NCBI GenBank assembly: GCA_022842065.1 | Contig: JALHQH010000001.1 | Location: 425,014-489,013 of the forward strand | Direction: 5' to 3' | DNA length: 64,000 nucleotides | DNA from: Caldilineaceae bacterium | GTDB lineage: Bacteria > Chloroflexota > Anaerolineae > Caldilineales > Caldilineaceae | Shown: positions 43,167 through 54,107 of the stretch, in pieces | Position numbering within the stretch: the first letter of the stretch is position 1 | Layout: every line of letters begins with the position of its first letter | Program-made: the position numbers and the translations under genes | The notes under the pieces: generated by a model | The model's input: the letters and a program-made list of their open reading frames with translations, nothing else | Database searches by the model: none | Told to the model about the DNA's origin: nothing

Positions 43167-43267
43167 CACAACGTTAAATTGGTCGTTATTCCACTGTGTG
43201 CCTAGCTGGTCCGTGACCAGCGGGCCGCTGGTCACGGACCAGCTAGGCACATAATTTAACCTTGTCG
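43167..43267. mobile_element. MITE-like element, copy B, with 25-bp internal palindrome
   Basis: The left end CACAACGTTAAATT and right end AATTTAACCTTGTC match copy A (18980-19116). Inside is a perfect 25-bp inverted repeat (43197-43221 with 43227-43251) starting TGTGCCTAGCTGG around GGGCC, unrelated to the inner hairpin of copy A. Conserved ends with interchangeable hairpin content suggest a small mobile or recombining element. It lies between the MOSC and ALDH genes. Confidence 0.65.
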
Positions 43268-43326
43268 GAGTAGTTACTATAGACATCCTACATCATTCCT
43301 ACCCCATCAAGTGAAGGAGCGGAACC

Positions 43327-44847
43327 GTGAAATCCCTACTCGATAAACTTGGTTTAACAGCCGTCAACCCGGGCGCGTGTACCGGCCCCGATGGCTGGAT
43401 TACCGATCCCCAAGGCGAGCCGTTAATTTCCTACAACCCCACCACGGGTGAAGCCATCGCTACGGTGATCCAGGCGACCGCATCGACCTATGACCAGGTT
43501 GTCACCGCCGCGCAACAAGCCTTTACCACCTGGCGCATGACCCCGGCCCCCAAGCGCGGCCTGATCGTGCGCGATCTGGGCACCGCGCTGCGTGACTATC
43601 TGGAGCCGCTGGGGGAAATGGTCACGCTGGAAATGGGCAAGATCCGCGCCGAGGGCATTGGCGAAGTACAGGAGATGATCGACATCTGCGACTTTGCGCT
43701 AGGGCTTTCACGCCAGCTTTATGGCCTAACCATGCACTCCGAGCGCCCCGGCCATCGCATGTACGAACAGTGGCACCCGCTAGGACCGATTGGCATCATC
43801 AGCGCCTTTAACTTCCCGGTCGCCGTCTGGTCGTGGAATGCCGCGCTGGCCGCGGTCTGTGGCGATACGATGATCTGGAAACCATCGCCGACGACACCGC
43901 TGGTTTCGGTGGCGGTGCAGCATATTTGTAATAAAGTGATGGCGGACCACGGTCTGGCCGGTATCTTTACCCTGGCGATTGGCAGCAATGAGGCAGTGGG
44001 TGAGCGCATGATCAACGATGCGCGACTGCCCTTGATCAGCTTCACCGGCTCGGTGCGGGTCGGTCGCCATGTGGCGCAGACGGTAGCAGGGCGGCTGGGC
44101 CGGACGATCCTGGAATTGGGTGGCAACAATGCGATTATTGTCACCGAGGATGCCAACCTTGATCTCGCCATGCGCGGGATTGTCTTTGGCGCGGTCGGCA
44201 CGGCGGGGCAACGCTGTACCAGCACCCGGCGCATTATCGCCCACACGAGCATTGTCGACGAGCTGTGCGACCGGCTGGTGCGCGCCTACAAAACCGTGCC
44301 GATTGGCGACCCTATGCAGCCGACCACCTTGATGGGGCCACTCGTCTCTGCCCGTTCCGTCGAAACCATGATGGCCGCCCTTGCCCGCGCCCAGGCGGAC
44401 GGTGGTCAAATCCTCAGCGGTGGCAATGCCTTGCCGGCAAAAGGTCCCCACTTTGTCGAGCCGACGATTGTCCGCATGGTACAGCAAAGTCCCCTCGTCT
44501 GCGAAGAGACCTTTGCACCGATTCTCTATGTGATGGCGTATGACAATTTGGACGAGGCGATCGCCATGCACAACGATGTACCCCAAGGGCTATCGAGCGC
44601 GATTTTCACTAACAATCTGCTGGCATCAGAACGCTTCTTGTCTCATAGTGGCTCGGATTGTGGCATTGCCAATGTCAACATCGGCACCAGTGGGGCGGAG
44701 ATTGGCGGCGCCTTTGGCGGCGAAAAGGAGACCGGCGGTGGGCGTGAGTCAGGATCGGATGCGTGGCGAGGTTACATGCGCCGCCAGACAAACACGATCA
44801 ACTGGACGACGGAACTGCCATTGGCGCAGGGCATTCAATTTGGATAG
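43327..44847 (+). CDS. Aldehyde dehydrogenase, ALDH7-like
   Basis: A 506-residue aldehyde dehydrogenase of the ALDH7/AmaB type (alpha-aminoadipic semialdehyde / piperideine-6-carboxylate dehydrogenase). PIGIISAFNFPVAVWSWNAA is the substrate tunnel signature, VWKPSPTTPL (here IWKPSPTTPL) binds the cofactor, ELGGNNAIIV contains the general base Glu, and the catalytic Cys is in GTAGQRCTSTRR near residue 297. The C-terminal SGAEIGGAFGGEKETGGGRE and SGSDAWRGYMRR are strongly ALDH7-like. It likely oxidises a semialdehyde in lysine breakdown, but no lysine-catabolic gene is beside it. It begins with GTG behind AAGGAGCGG. A 26-bp palindrome covers its stop codon. Confidence 0.9.
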   Translation: MKSLLDKLGLTAVNPGACTGPDGWITDPQGEPLISYNPTTGEAIATVIQATASTYDQVVTAAQQAFTTWRMTPAPKRGLIVRDLGTALRDYLEPLGEMVTLEMGKIRAEGIGEVQEMIDICDFALGLSRQLYGLTMHSERPGHRMYEQWHPLGPIGIISAFNFPVAVWSWNAALAAVCGDTMIWKPSPTTPLVSVAVQHICNKVMADHGLAGIFTLAIGSNEAVGERMINDARLPLISFTGSVRVGRHVAQTVAGRLGRTILELGGNNAIIVTEDANLDLAMRGIVFGAVGTAGQRCTSTRRIIAHTSIVDELCDRLVRAYKTVPIGDPMQPTTLMGPLVSARSVETMMAALARAQADGGQILSGGNALPAKGPHFVEPTIVRMVQQSPLVCEETFAPILYVMAYDNLDEAIAMHNDVPQGLSSAIFTNNLLASERFLSHSGSDCGIANVNIGTSGAEIGGAFGGEKETGGGRESGSDAWRGYMRRQTNTINWTTELPLAQGIQFG

Positions 44848-44910
44848 TTAGTTGGGTGGTTAGTTGGTTGGTTAAACTTGCCGAAACTAACCACCCAACT
44901 AACTATCCAA
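44840..44910. terminator. Perfect 26-bp inverted repeat across the ALDH stop codon
   Basis: The arm 44840-44865 (TTGGATAGTTAGTTGGGTGG and on) is exactly complementary to 44885-44910, with a 19-base loop. It begins within the last two ALDH codons and ends 14 bases before the stop of the convergent membrane-protein gene. Probably a bidirectional transcript end. Its word content resembles 18927-18977. Confidence 0.8.
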
Positions 44911-44924
44911 CCCGATCAAACTGC

Positions 44925-45446
44925 TTATTGTGTCTCAAATCTTGCGGCGACGGCCGGCTGCATCAGATACCAGAGGGTCAAACCACCAGTAACGGTGCCG
45001 ATGGGCACGCCGAAAAGGCTGACGATGCCGAGCGCCATGGCAGCGGTACGCGCCCACTGCTTTAGCGTCCAGAGACCATAACCAATCGCAAGATAGAGCA
45101 AGGAAAGCAGCAGGGCGATCACCGCAATAAAGCCGACGATAAACATGGGAAAGACGGCGTCCGGCGAATCGACGACTGAGACCACCCCTAAAATGGCGGT
45201 GGGGATCATCATGATCACTGTACCGATTAGAAAGATCGCCGCCACAAAAAAATGATAGCCGGCAACCACTGTAATCCCATCACTGCGCTGCTGCCAGAGT
45301 GGCGCAGTGGCAGTAGTTGGCGTGGGTACATAATATTCCGGCGTCGGCGGACTCAGCGGCCGCTGGGGGGGTGGCAATTGCAGCGCAGGCGGCTGCACCG
45401 GTGTTGCCTGCATTTGTTGTTGCTGTTGTCGCATTTCATCCATCAT
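44925..45446 (-). CDS. Hypothetical four-helix membrane protein
   Basis: A 173-residue protein that I do not recognise. The first 55 residues are glutamine- and proline-rich (MRQQQQQMQATPVQPPALQL) and probably disordered on the cytoplasmic side. Four hydrophobic segments follow: GYHFFVAAIFLIGTVIMMIP, MFIVGFIAVIALLLSLLYLA, the segment around MALGIVSLFGVPIG, and GGLTLWYLM. GYGLWTLKQWARTAAMALGI is reminiscent of DUF2127-like small membrane proteins. AAGGAG precedes the ATG at 45446. It is convergent with ALDH. Confidence 0.6.
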   Translation of the reverse strand: MMDEMRQQQQQMQATPVQPPALQLPPPQRPLSPPTPEYYVPTPTTATAPLWQQRSDGITVVAGYHFFVAAIFLIGTVIMMIPTAILGVVSVVDSPDAVFPMFIVGFIAVIALLLSLLYLAIGYGLWTLKQWARTAAMALGIVSLFGVPIGTVTGGLTLWYLMQPAVAARFETQ

Positions 45447-47108
<1,662 letters not shown>

Positions 47109-47113
47109 CGCGT

Positions 47114-47165
47114 CAACGCCTGACGCCGGGTTCTTGCCATCGTAAGGGCACGGCGTCAGACGTTG
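47114..47165 (+). terminator. Hairpin after enolase
   Basis: CAACGCCTGACGCCG pairs with CGGCGTCAGACGTTG (14 of 15) around a 22-base loop. It begins six bases after the eno stop. No T tract follows, as with most hairpins in this window. Confidence 0.6.
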
Positions 47166-47214
47166 CGACAGAGTGATCTGGTGCAGAATTGTTGGATTGG
47201 GAGGCAAATCACCC

Positions 47215-47646
47215 ATGACTACGACCCTATACGAAACTGATTTCTATGCTTGGTCCCAGCGCCAAACAGCGTTGTTGCGCGCCGAAGAATTTGAACAGGT
47301 GGACTGGGACAATCTGATTGAGGAGATCGATAGTTTGGGAAAAAGTCAACAGAGTGAGGTAGAAAGCCGGCTCACTGTCATTATCATGCACCTGCTCAAG
47401 TGGCGTTACCAGCCAGGCAAGCGCAGTCGCAGTTGGCGTGTTACCATCGGCACACAGCGGATCGACCTGGCCGATCTGTTGTCCAAAAACCCTACGCTAC
47501 GCACGCAACTGGCTGAATTTGTAGCCGACCGCTACCCCAACGCCGTCAAGAAGGCTGCGCTGGAGACAGGGCTAGAACGCAAGCACTTCCCCGCCGAATG
47601 CCCGTGGGCCGTCGCGCAGATCATGGACGAGGAGTTTTGGCCATGA
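47215..47646 (+). CDS. DUF29 family protein, tandem copy 1
   Basis: A 143-residue DUF29 protein: LYETDFYAWSQRQTALLRAE at the start, VDWDNLIEEIDSLGKSQQSE (about 28-47), MHLLKWRYQPGKRSRSWRVT and the C-terminal FPAECPWAVAQIMDEEFWP. DUF29 proteins are abundant in Cyanobacteria, Chloroflexota and some Proteobacteria, often repeated in tandem, and have no established function. GGGAGG precedes the ATG. Its stop overlaps the ATG of the second copy (ATGA), so both are translated from the same message. Confidence 0.88.
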   Translation: MTTTLYETDFYAWSQRQTALLRAEEFEQVDWDNLIEEIDSLGKSQQSEVESRLTVIIMHLLKWRYQPGKRSRSWRVTIGTQRIDLADLLSKNPTLRTQLAEFVADRYPNAVKKAALETGLERKHFPAECPWAVAQIMDEEFWP

Positions 47647-48080
47647 GTACAACCTTATACGAAACGGACTTCTATGCTTGGTCCCAAACCCAAGCCGCGC
47701 TCCTGCGCGATGAGGAATTTGAGCAGGTCGACTGGGAAAACATCATCGAGGAGATCGATAGCTTGGGGAAAAGCCAGCGTAGCGAACTAACCAGCCGACT
47801 TACTGTTCTGCTCATGCACTTGCTCAAATGGCGCTACCAGCCGGCCAAACGCGGCCATAGTTGGCTCGTCACCATTGGTAACCAGCGGGACGATCTGGCC
47901 GATTTGCTAGCCGAGAACCCAAGCCTGGCGACGCAAATCAACAGCTTCATCCTGGCCAGCTATCCCAAAGCAGTCAAGAAAGCCGCGCGCGAAAGCAGAC
48001 TACCACGGGCCACCTTCCCCGCCGATTGCCCGTGGGCCGTCGCGCAGATCATGGATGAGGATTTTTGGCCAGCGGATTGA
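47643..48080 (+). CDS. DUF29 family protein, tandem copy 2
   Basis: A 145-residue paralogue of the preceding protein, with the same landmarks: LYETDFYAWSQTQAALLRDE, VDWENIIEEIDSLGKSQRSE, MHLLKWRYQPAKRGHSWLVT and FPADCPWAVAQIMDEDFWP. The middle part (QRDDLADLLAENPSLATQIN) has diverged most. The two copies look about three-quarters identical, indicating a duplication that is not recent. No function is known. The space between it and the tRNA terminator (48081-48161) holds nothing recognisable. Confidence 0.88.
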   Translation: MSTTLYETDFYAWSQTQAALLRDEEFEQVDWENIIEEIDSLGKSQRSELTSRLTVLLMHLLKWRYQPAKRGHSWLVTIGNQRDDLADLLAENPSLATQINSFILASYPKAVKKAARESRLPRATFPADCPWAVAQIMDEDFWPAD

Positions 48081-48161
48081 CCAGCCGCAGCAAGCGCATC
48101 ACCAAGCCGCATCACTAGTATACGAAATTCCGGCCTCGTGTCTCCTTATCTAAATTACCAA

Positions 48162-48202
48162 TAAAAAAGAGCCAATCTCACTGAGAGATCAGCTCTTTCG
48201 TT
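48162..48202 (-). terminator. Intrinsic terminator of tRNA-Leu
   Basis: On the minus strand AAAGAGCTGATCTC pairs with the GAGATTGGCTCTTT region and is followed by a T run (TTTTTTAT). It lies two bases downstream of the tRNA CCA end. Confidence 0.82.
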
Positions 48203-48204
48203 TC

Positions 48205-48290
48205 TGGTGCCCCTACTCCGACTCGAACGGAGACGCCCTATTGGGCACAGGCCCTCAACCTGCCGTGTATGCCAATTCCACCATAGGGGC
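48205..48290 (-). tRNA. tRNA-Leu (anticodon GAG)
   Basis: The minus strand reads GCCCCTATGGTGGAATTGG... to GGGGCACCA. The acceptor stem GCCCCTA/TAGGGGC, a D arm with GGAATTGGCA, the anticodon stem GCAGG/CCTGT with loop TTGAGGG (anticodon GAG), a long variable arm GCCC-AATA-GGGC and a T arm TCCG-TTCGAGT-CGGA are all present. The long variable arm and anticodon identify leucine (codons CUC and CUU). CCA is encoded. Length is 86 bases with no intron. Confidence 0.95.
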
Positions 48291-48302
48291 GAACCGACGA
48301 GA

Positions 48303-48331
48303 AGTATACTCCCGCCGGAAAAAAAAGTCAA
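48303..48331 (-). promoter_or_regulatory. Promoter of tRNA-Leu
   Basis: On the minus strand TTGACT (48331-48326) and TATACT (48308-48303) are separated by 17 bases. Transcription would start about 6 bases upstream of the mature tRNA 5' end. Confidence 0.8.
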
Positions 48332-48469
48332 CTTCCAACAAAAACAAATTGAAATTGCGCGCCGCGCCATCTCCCCACCTAGTTTGCCAAAATCAGCGAG
48401 TGATGTCATGATCGAATCAACCCCGCCCCCGCTGGCCAATCCGTATAAATTTTAATGAAAGGTGCCACC

Positions 48470-48760
48470 ATGACCTTAGCCGAATTCAAAGCCACCCTGC
48501 AAGCATCATCGCCACCGGCCAACCTGAGCCGCTCCCTGCTCGCCCTCTGGCAGGCGGGCAAAGGGGACTGGAAGGCTTCCCATGAGACCACCCAAGCGCC
48601 TGGTGATCCCGATGTCGACTGGGTACACGCCTATCTGCACCGCGAAGAGGGCGACCTCAGCAACGCGGGTTATTGGTATCGCCGCGCCGGCCGGCCCGAA
48701 TCCACCCAGTCGCTGCCAGAAGAGTGGGACGCGATTGCCACGGCGCTGCTCAATAAGTGA
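48470..48760 (+). CDS. Conserved hypothetical protein
   Basis: A 96-residue acidic, helical protein. The pattern SLLALWQAGKGDWKASHETT (about 24-43), DVDWVHAYLHREEGDLSNAG and YWYRRAGRP (about 50-78) is shared with a widespread family of short bacterial proteins of unknown function whose members read WVHAYLHRxEGDxxNAxYWYxRAG. The repeats of aromatic residues recall a single TPR-like hairpin. I use the ATG at 48470 (AAAGG upstream). The stop falls in the left arm of an 11-bp inverted repeat. Confidence 0.75.
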   Translation: MTLAEFKATLQASSPPANLSRSLLALWQAGKGDWKASHETTQAPGDPDVDWVHAYLHREEGDLSNAGYWYRRAGRPESTQSLPEEWDAIATALLNK

Positions 48761-48807
48761 CGACCGACGACAGTCGGCTGAGCTTGTCGAAGCCAGCGGT
48801 CGTCACT
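48756..48807. repeat. 11-bp inverted repeat at the 3' end of 48470-48760
   Basis: AGTGACGACCG (48756-48766) and CGGTCGTCACT (48797-48807) enclose a loop with a smaller GGCT/AGCC stem. It overlaps the stop codon of the preceding gene and may act as a transcript end. Confidence 0.55.
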
Positions 48808-48847
48808 CGTCAGTCTTCCCTCACCATCAACCCAAAGGATCCAACCC

Positions 48848-50284
48848 ATGCCCCAACCTGTTACTACCCTGTTCACCCATGCCCATCTCTTCACCATGCA
48901 AGGGGAGGGGGTTGGTTATATCGCCGATGGTGCCGTTGCGATTGACGGTAAACGCATTATTGCGGCCGGGACAACCAGCGAACTCACTGCTCGGTTTCAG
49001 GCCGCCGAAACGATTGACGCCACTGGTCACGCTTTACTCCCCGGCCTGATCGATGCGCATATGCACACCCCGCTGGCCATTGTGCGCGGCGTGGCCCAAG
49101 ATGTCAGCAACTGGATGCAAAAGGCCCTCGCCCCGTATGCCCGCCACTTGACGCCAGCCGCGTCGCTGGCTGGGGTCAAGCTCAATGTACTAGAAGCACT
49201 TAAAGCGGGCACCACCACGATGGGCGACTACACCAAGCCCATCCCTGGCTGGGCCGAAATTTTCGAGCAAGTCGGGGTACGCGCTCGGCTGACGCCAACC
49301 ATTAACGCGCTGCCACCCGGCGGCATGGCGGGTTGGAAAGTCGGCGATATCTACCCGCTCGACGAGGGGGCCGGTCAGCAGGCGATTGACGAAGGGGTTG
49401 CCTTTGCACGCGATTGGCATGGCGCGGCGGAGGGACGCATTACCGTCATGCTGGGGCCACAAGGGCCGGATATGATTTCGCGTGAACAGTTGCTCCAGGT
49501 CAAAACCATCGCCCAACGCGAAGGCTTGATGATCCATCTGCACACTGCGCAAGGCGACCGCGAAATCGATCAGATGCTCAAACGCTTTGGCAAACGCACC
49601 CCAGCCTATCTGCAGGAGATTGGGTATTTGGATGAGCAGTTGCTGGCTGTTCATCTGACCGAAGCGACCGACGAAGAAACGGAACTAATTGCCCGCAGTG
49701 GCGCCCGCATGGCGCTCTGTTCGGGCAGCATTGGCATTATCGACGGCATTGTGCCGCCGGCCCATGTTTTCCGCCAGGCTGGCGGGCTAGTGGCATTGGG
49801 ATCGGACCAGGCTTCGGGCAACAATTGTAACAACATCTTCAACGAGATGAAATTGACCGCGCTCTTCAACAAGATCAAATACCGCGATCCAACCATTATG
49901 CCCGCCTGGGTCGTCTTGCGCATGGCCACCATCGAAGGGGCGCGCGCGATTGGGCTGGGCGATCAAGTCGGTTCGTTGGAGCCAGGCAAATGCGCCGATC
50001 TGATCCTGGTCAACCTGAACGAGTTGAATTTGTTGCCCACGCTGGAAGCGCCGATTCGCAACATTGTCCCCAATCTGGTCTACGCCGCCACCGGTCGCGA
50101 GGTCACGCTGGTGATGGTCGATGGTCGTATCCTGTTGCGCAACGGCAAGTTGTTAACCGCCGATGAGAAGGCTGTGCGCCAAGAAGCACAGTTCCAGGCC
50201 AGTGCCCTTGCCCAGCGCGTCGCCGCCGACCCGGTCCACCAGGACATGGCCTTGCTGGAACCGATGGCTGCCGGCATGTTATAA
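48848..50284 (+). CDS. Amidohydrolase (MtaD/SsnA/AtzB-type deaminase-like)
   Basis: A 478-residue metal-dependent amidohydrolase. DATGHALLPGLIDAHMHTPL gives the HxH metal pair near residue 71-73, GPQGPDMISREQL and IHLHTAQGDREIDQ the third His, LAVHLTEATDEETELIARSG the fourth His, and VALGSDQASGNNCNNIFNEM the active-site Asp (about 318). The C-terminal GSLEPGKCADLILVNLNELN is standard. Relatives deaminate S-adenosylhomocysteine/methylthioadenosine, guanine or triazines; the substrate cannot be fixed here. AAAGGAT precedes the ATG. No purine-related partner is adjacent. Confidence 0.88.
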   Translation: MPQPVTTLFTHAHLFTMQGEGVGYIADGAVAIDGKRIIAAGTTSELTARFQAAETIDATGHALLPGLIDAHMHTPLAIVRGVAQDVSNWMQKALAPYARHLTPAASLAGVKLNVLEALKAGTTTMGDYTKPIPGWAEIFEQVGVRARLTPTINALPPGGMAGWKVGDIYPLDEGAGQQAIDEGVAFARDWHGAAEGRITVMLGPQGPDMISREQLLQVKTIAQREGLMIHLHTAQGDREIDQMLKRFGKRTPAYLQEIGYLDEQLLAVHLTEATDEETELIARSGARMALCSGSIGIIDGIVPPAHVFRQAGGLVALGSDQASGNNCNNIFNEMKLTALFNKIKYRDPTIMPAWVVLRMATIEGARAIGLGDQVGSLEPGKCADLILVNLNELNLLPTLEAPIRNIVPNLVYAATGREVTLVMVDGRILLRNGKLLTADEKAVRQEAQFQASALAQRVAADPVHQDMALLEPMAAGML

Positions 50285-50329
50285 TAGGTACCAGCGGGTT
50301 TGGGGTATCACCGAGAAAGAGTAAAAATT

Positions 50330-51052
50330 ATGTCAATGCTTGTCAAAGAACCTGTCACACCGCAATCTGCCAGCACCGATCAGCCGCCCGTCAATGGCAC
50401 TAATGGTCACAGCCCTGCCCTAGAAAGTGGTGACCGGTTGACACGCGCTGAGTTTGAACGACGCTACAAAGCACACCCAGAAATCAAAAAAGCTGAACTC
50501 ATTGAAGGAGTCGTTTACGTGGCTTCCCCTGTCCGTGTCAATCAACATGGTGTACCCCATAGTCGGATTATTATCTGGTTGGGGATCTACCAAGCGGCAA
50601 CCCCTGGCCTGAATATTGCCGATAATGCGACCTTGCGGCTCGACCTTGATAACGAACCACAACCCGATGTCGCCGTTTGGCTGGATACAGGCGGGGCAAT
50701 GGTCACGATGGATGATTATCTGGCCGGGGCACCGGAACTGATTGTTGAGATTGCGTCCAGCAGCGTTGCGCTTGATCTTCACGCCAAATTACATGCTTAC
50801 CGGCGCAATGGTGTACAGGAATATTTAGTGATCTTGCCCCAAGAAGCGCGTATGCGCTGGTTTTGTTGGCAAGATGGAGAGACGACCGAATTACAGCCGG
50901 ACGCAGAGGGCATCTTAAAAAGCCGGGTCTTGCCGGGGCTCTGGCTGGCCGCCCAACCTTTCTGGCAGGGTGATCTGGCCGGTCTGCTCGCCGTTTTGCA
51001 ACAGGGTATCGCTTCAGCCGAGCACCAGGCGTTTGTCGGCGGCTTAGCATGA
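50330..51052 (+). CDS. Uma2-family (DUF820) endonuclease-fold protein, second gene
   Basis: A 240-residue Uma2 protein. A flexible 40-residue N terminus (TPQSASTDQPPVNGTNGHSP) is followed by the core: RLTRAEFERRYKAHPEIKKA, ELIEGVVYVASPV, QPDVAVWLDTGG (PDxxxW with the Asp), LIVEIASSSVALDLHAKLHA (E and K/H-like segment) and YRRNGVQEYLVILPQEARMR. It is longer and more typical than the Uma2 gene at 2377 and the two are only distantly alike. Function is unknown; the PD-(D/E)xK fold suggests a nuclease ancestor. AAAGAG precedes the ATG at 50330. Confidence 0.87.
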   Translation: MSMLVKEPVTPQSASTDQPPVNGTNGHSPALESGDRLTRAEFERRYKAHPEIKKAELIEGVVYVASPVRVNQHGVPHSRIIIWLGIYQAATPGLNIADNATLRLDLDNEPQPDVAVWLDTGGAMVTMDDYLAGAPELIVEIASSSVALDLHAKLHAYRRNGVQEYLVILPQEARMRWFCWQDGETTELQPDAEGILKSRVLPGLWLAAQPFWQGDLAGLLAVLQQGIASAEHQAFVGGLA

Positions 51053-51129
51053 GCATAGCTGTCTGTCTTAGGACAGCAGTTGATGAAAATAAATAGGCGA
51101 CGCTGGTCGCCCACCAAGAAAGCACCCTC

Positions 51130-51639
51130 ATGACCAACTCTAATGAAATCCAAACCTACCAAAAACTCTTTGCGGAAAAGTACCGCGAACTTGACTTACT
51201 ATTAGACGAACTGCCCGCCGCGGCGCTACTTTGGAAACCATTTGACCAAAGCCCCTGGCAAGGGCCGGCCGGCGCGCTGGGTTGGCTCGTCGCCCATAGC
51301 ATCTCATCGACCGTCTACCTGCTGCGGCGCGCAGAATGGATGTTGGGCCGGATTGAATGGGAGGCGGTTGATGGTGATGAAGGCAGCACAGAGTTCGGTC
51401 CGGCCAACCACGATCCCGGTTATTTGCGCAGCCGTGCCGAACGCAGCCATCACTATGTCCGCACGCTACTCGATAGCCTTAGTGCCGCCGATCTCGAAGG
51501 CAGTCGTCCCCATCCCCAACGCCCTGGCCGCATGTTGACGGTCCGCTATGATATTCAACACGCGCTTGAACATATGAGCCAACATATTGGCCACGCCCAG
51601 TTGACGCGCCAATTGTGGGCGTTGCAAGCAGAATCTTAA
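51130..51639 (+). CDS. DinB-like four-helix protein
   Basis: A 169-residue DinB/YfiT-like protein with three metal-ligand histidine candidates: LVAHSISSTVYLLRRAEWML (about 55-74) and HALEHMSQHIGHAQLTRQLW (about 145-164). Members bind a divalent metal and transfer or remove thiol groups, but most are uncharacterised. The middle section ANHDPGYLRSRAERSHHYVR is common in Chloroflexota members. The following dehydrogenase gene starts 13 bases after its stop with its own ribosome binding site, so the two probably form an operon. Confidence 0.78.
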   Translation: MTNSNEIQTYQKLFAEKYRELDLLLDELPAAALLWKPFDQSPWQGPAGALGWLVAHSISSTVYLLRRAEWMLGRIEWEAVDGDEGSTEFGPANHDPGYLRSRAERSHHYVRTLLDSLSAADLEGSRPHPQRPGRMLTVRYDIQHALEHMSQHIGHAQLTRQLWALQAES

Positions 51640-51652
51640 GGAGAAACCAACC

Positions 51653-52708
51653 ATGACCCGCACCGGACGTGTCGTTGTCACCCACGGCCAACGTTTTGAA
51701 GTCCGTGAATACCCTGTCCCCGACCCCGGCCCCGGCGGCCTGTTGCTGCGTCAAGAGTTGGCCGGCATCTGTGGCACCGATCTGCACAATTGGCAAAAGG
51801 GCATCCAAAACCCGACCTTGCTTGGCCACGAAGCGGTGGGCATTATCGAAGCGCTCGGCCCCGGCCTGACCCATGATGTGCTGGGCAACCGCATTCAGGA
51901 AGGGGATCGCATTGTCTTTCACCCGCGCAATAATGGCATTGCCTATGGCTTCCGCGGGCCGAATGAACCCTTCACGGGCGGCTTTGCCGACTATGTTTAC
52001 CTCTCCGAGCCGGGCAGTTGTATTGTCAAATCAACCGTGCCCCCCGAAGTGGGCGTACTGGCCGAACCTTTTACTGTGGGCGTTCACGCCGTCATGCGCG
52101 CCAATGTACAACTGGGCGACACGGTGATTATCCAGGGGGCCGGCGCGATTGGGTTGATGACGCTGGCCTGTGCCAAGTTGAGCGGCGCGGCCAAGCTGAT
52201 CATCATTGGTGGCCCCGCGCCGCGGCTGGATCTGGCCAAACGGCTGGGCGCGCAGATCACCATTGACATTGAACAGGTGCGCGATGTCGAGGAGCGTAAG
52301 GCATTGGTGATGAGCCACACCACACGCGGCAAGGGCGCGGATGTCGTCTTTGAATGCGCCGGTTTTCTCCCCGCCTTCCCCGAAGGGCTAAGTTACGTGC
52401 GTGAGGATGGCGTCTTTGTCGAGGTCGGGCACTTTGTCGATATTGGCACGATCCAGATCAATCCCCACCAACATTTTCTGCGCCCCAATCTGCGCCTGGA
52501 AGGGATCTGGGGCAGCCGCCACCATCACTTTTTGCGCGGCGTGGCGCTGCTGGAAAACAACGAATTGCCCCTGGGCGATATGGTCAGCCATGTGCTGCCA
52601 CTGGAAGAGACACTGGCCGGTTTTGAAGCGCTCAATGGCTCCTATCGCCTGGGTAACGATGTCGTGATCAAGGTCGCCGTCGGGTCGGCAGTTCGCACCG
52701 GAGCTTGA
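51653..52708 (+). CDS. Zinc-binding alcohol/polyol dehydrogenase (MDR)
   Basis: A 351-residue MDR enzyme. ELAGICGTDLHNWQKG (catalytic Cys, about 37) and LLGHEAVGIIEALGPG (GHE, about 62) form the catalytic zinc site, and IIQGAGAIGLMTLACAKLSG (about 160-179) binds NAD(P). The usual structural-zinc cysteine cluster is missing: the loop reads RIVFHPRNNGIAYGFRGPNE. That places it with polyol/threonine-dehydrogenase-like members lacking the structural zinc. The substrate is unknown. AAGGAG precedes the ATG. It is probably cotranscribed with the DinB-like gene. Confidence 0.87.
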   Translation: MTRTGRVVVTHGQRFEVREYPVPDPGPGGLLLRQELAGICGTDLHNWQKGIQNPTLLGHEAVGIIEALGPGLTHDVLGNRIQEGDRIVFHPRNNGIAYGFRGPNEPFTGGFADYVYLSEPGSCIVKSTVPPEVGVLAEPFTVGVHAVMRANVQLGDTVIIQGAGAIGLMTLACAKLSGAAKLIIIGGPAPRLDLAKRLGAQITIDIEQVRDVEERKALVMSHTTRGKGADVVFECAGFLPAFPEGLSYVREDGVFVEVGHFVDIGTIQINPHQHFLRPNLRLEGIWGSRHHHFLRGVALLENNELPLGDMVSHVLPLEETLAGFEALNGSYRLGNDVVIKVAVGSAVRTGA

Positions 52709-52773
52709 CCGGATGACCGGATGACAAGATGAAGCGTATCATCCGGTCACCTTGTCACCTTGTCATCCGGTCA
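52706..52773 (+). terminator. Imperfect long inverted repeat after the dehydrogenase
   Basis: TGACCGGATGACCGGATGAC and on is inversely matched by GTCACCTTGTCATCCGGTCA, with repeats of the word GGATGAC in the first arm and CTTGTCA in the second. It includes the stop codon of the dehydrogenase. Probably a transcript end without a T tract. Confidence 0.65.
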
Positions 52774-52816
52774 TTTCCCCCGCCCCAACACTCCCCTTTT
52801 CGCCCATTTTCGCGAG

Positions 52817-52845
52817 TTGCAGACATTTTCATCGCGTGTTATACT
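52817..52845 (+). promoter_or_regulatory. Promoter of the ugpC-type ATPase gene
   Basis: TTGCAG (52817-52822) and TATACT (52840-52845) are 17 bases apart, predicting a start near 52852 and a leader of about 80 bases before the ATG at 52934. Confidence 0.65.
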
Positions 52846-52933
52846 TGTTTCAAGGTTTACCCGTTGGGGTAAATTTTGAAATGTACTCTCCTAATTTTCC
52901 CATTGTGTTGCACCCGAAGGAGTAAAAACGAAA

Positions 52934-54040
<1,107 letters not shown>

Positions 54041-54063
54041 GCGTCTGTTATAGCCGTAAATCG

Positions 54064-54101
54064 AACAGCCGAGCCAGGATGACTGGACTCGGCTGTTTTT
54101 T
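54064..54101 (+). terminator. Intrinsic terminator after ugpC
   Basis: AACAGCCGAG with CCAG pairs with CTGG-A-CTCGGCTGTT (one bulged base) around GATGA, followed by six T. It is one of the few classical Rho-independent terminators in the window. Confidence 0.88.
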
Positions 54102-54107
54102 GTTGGA

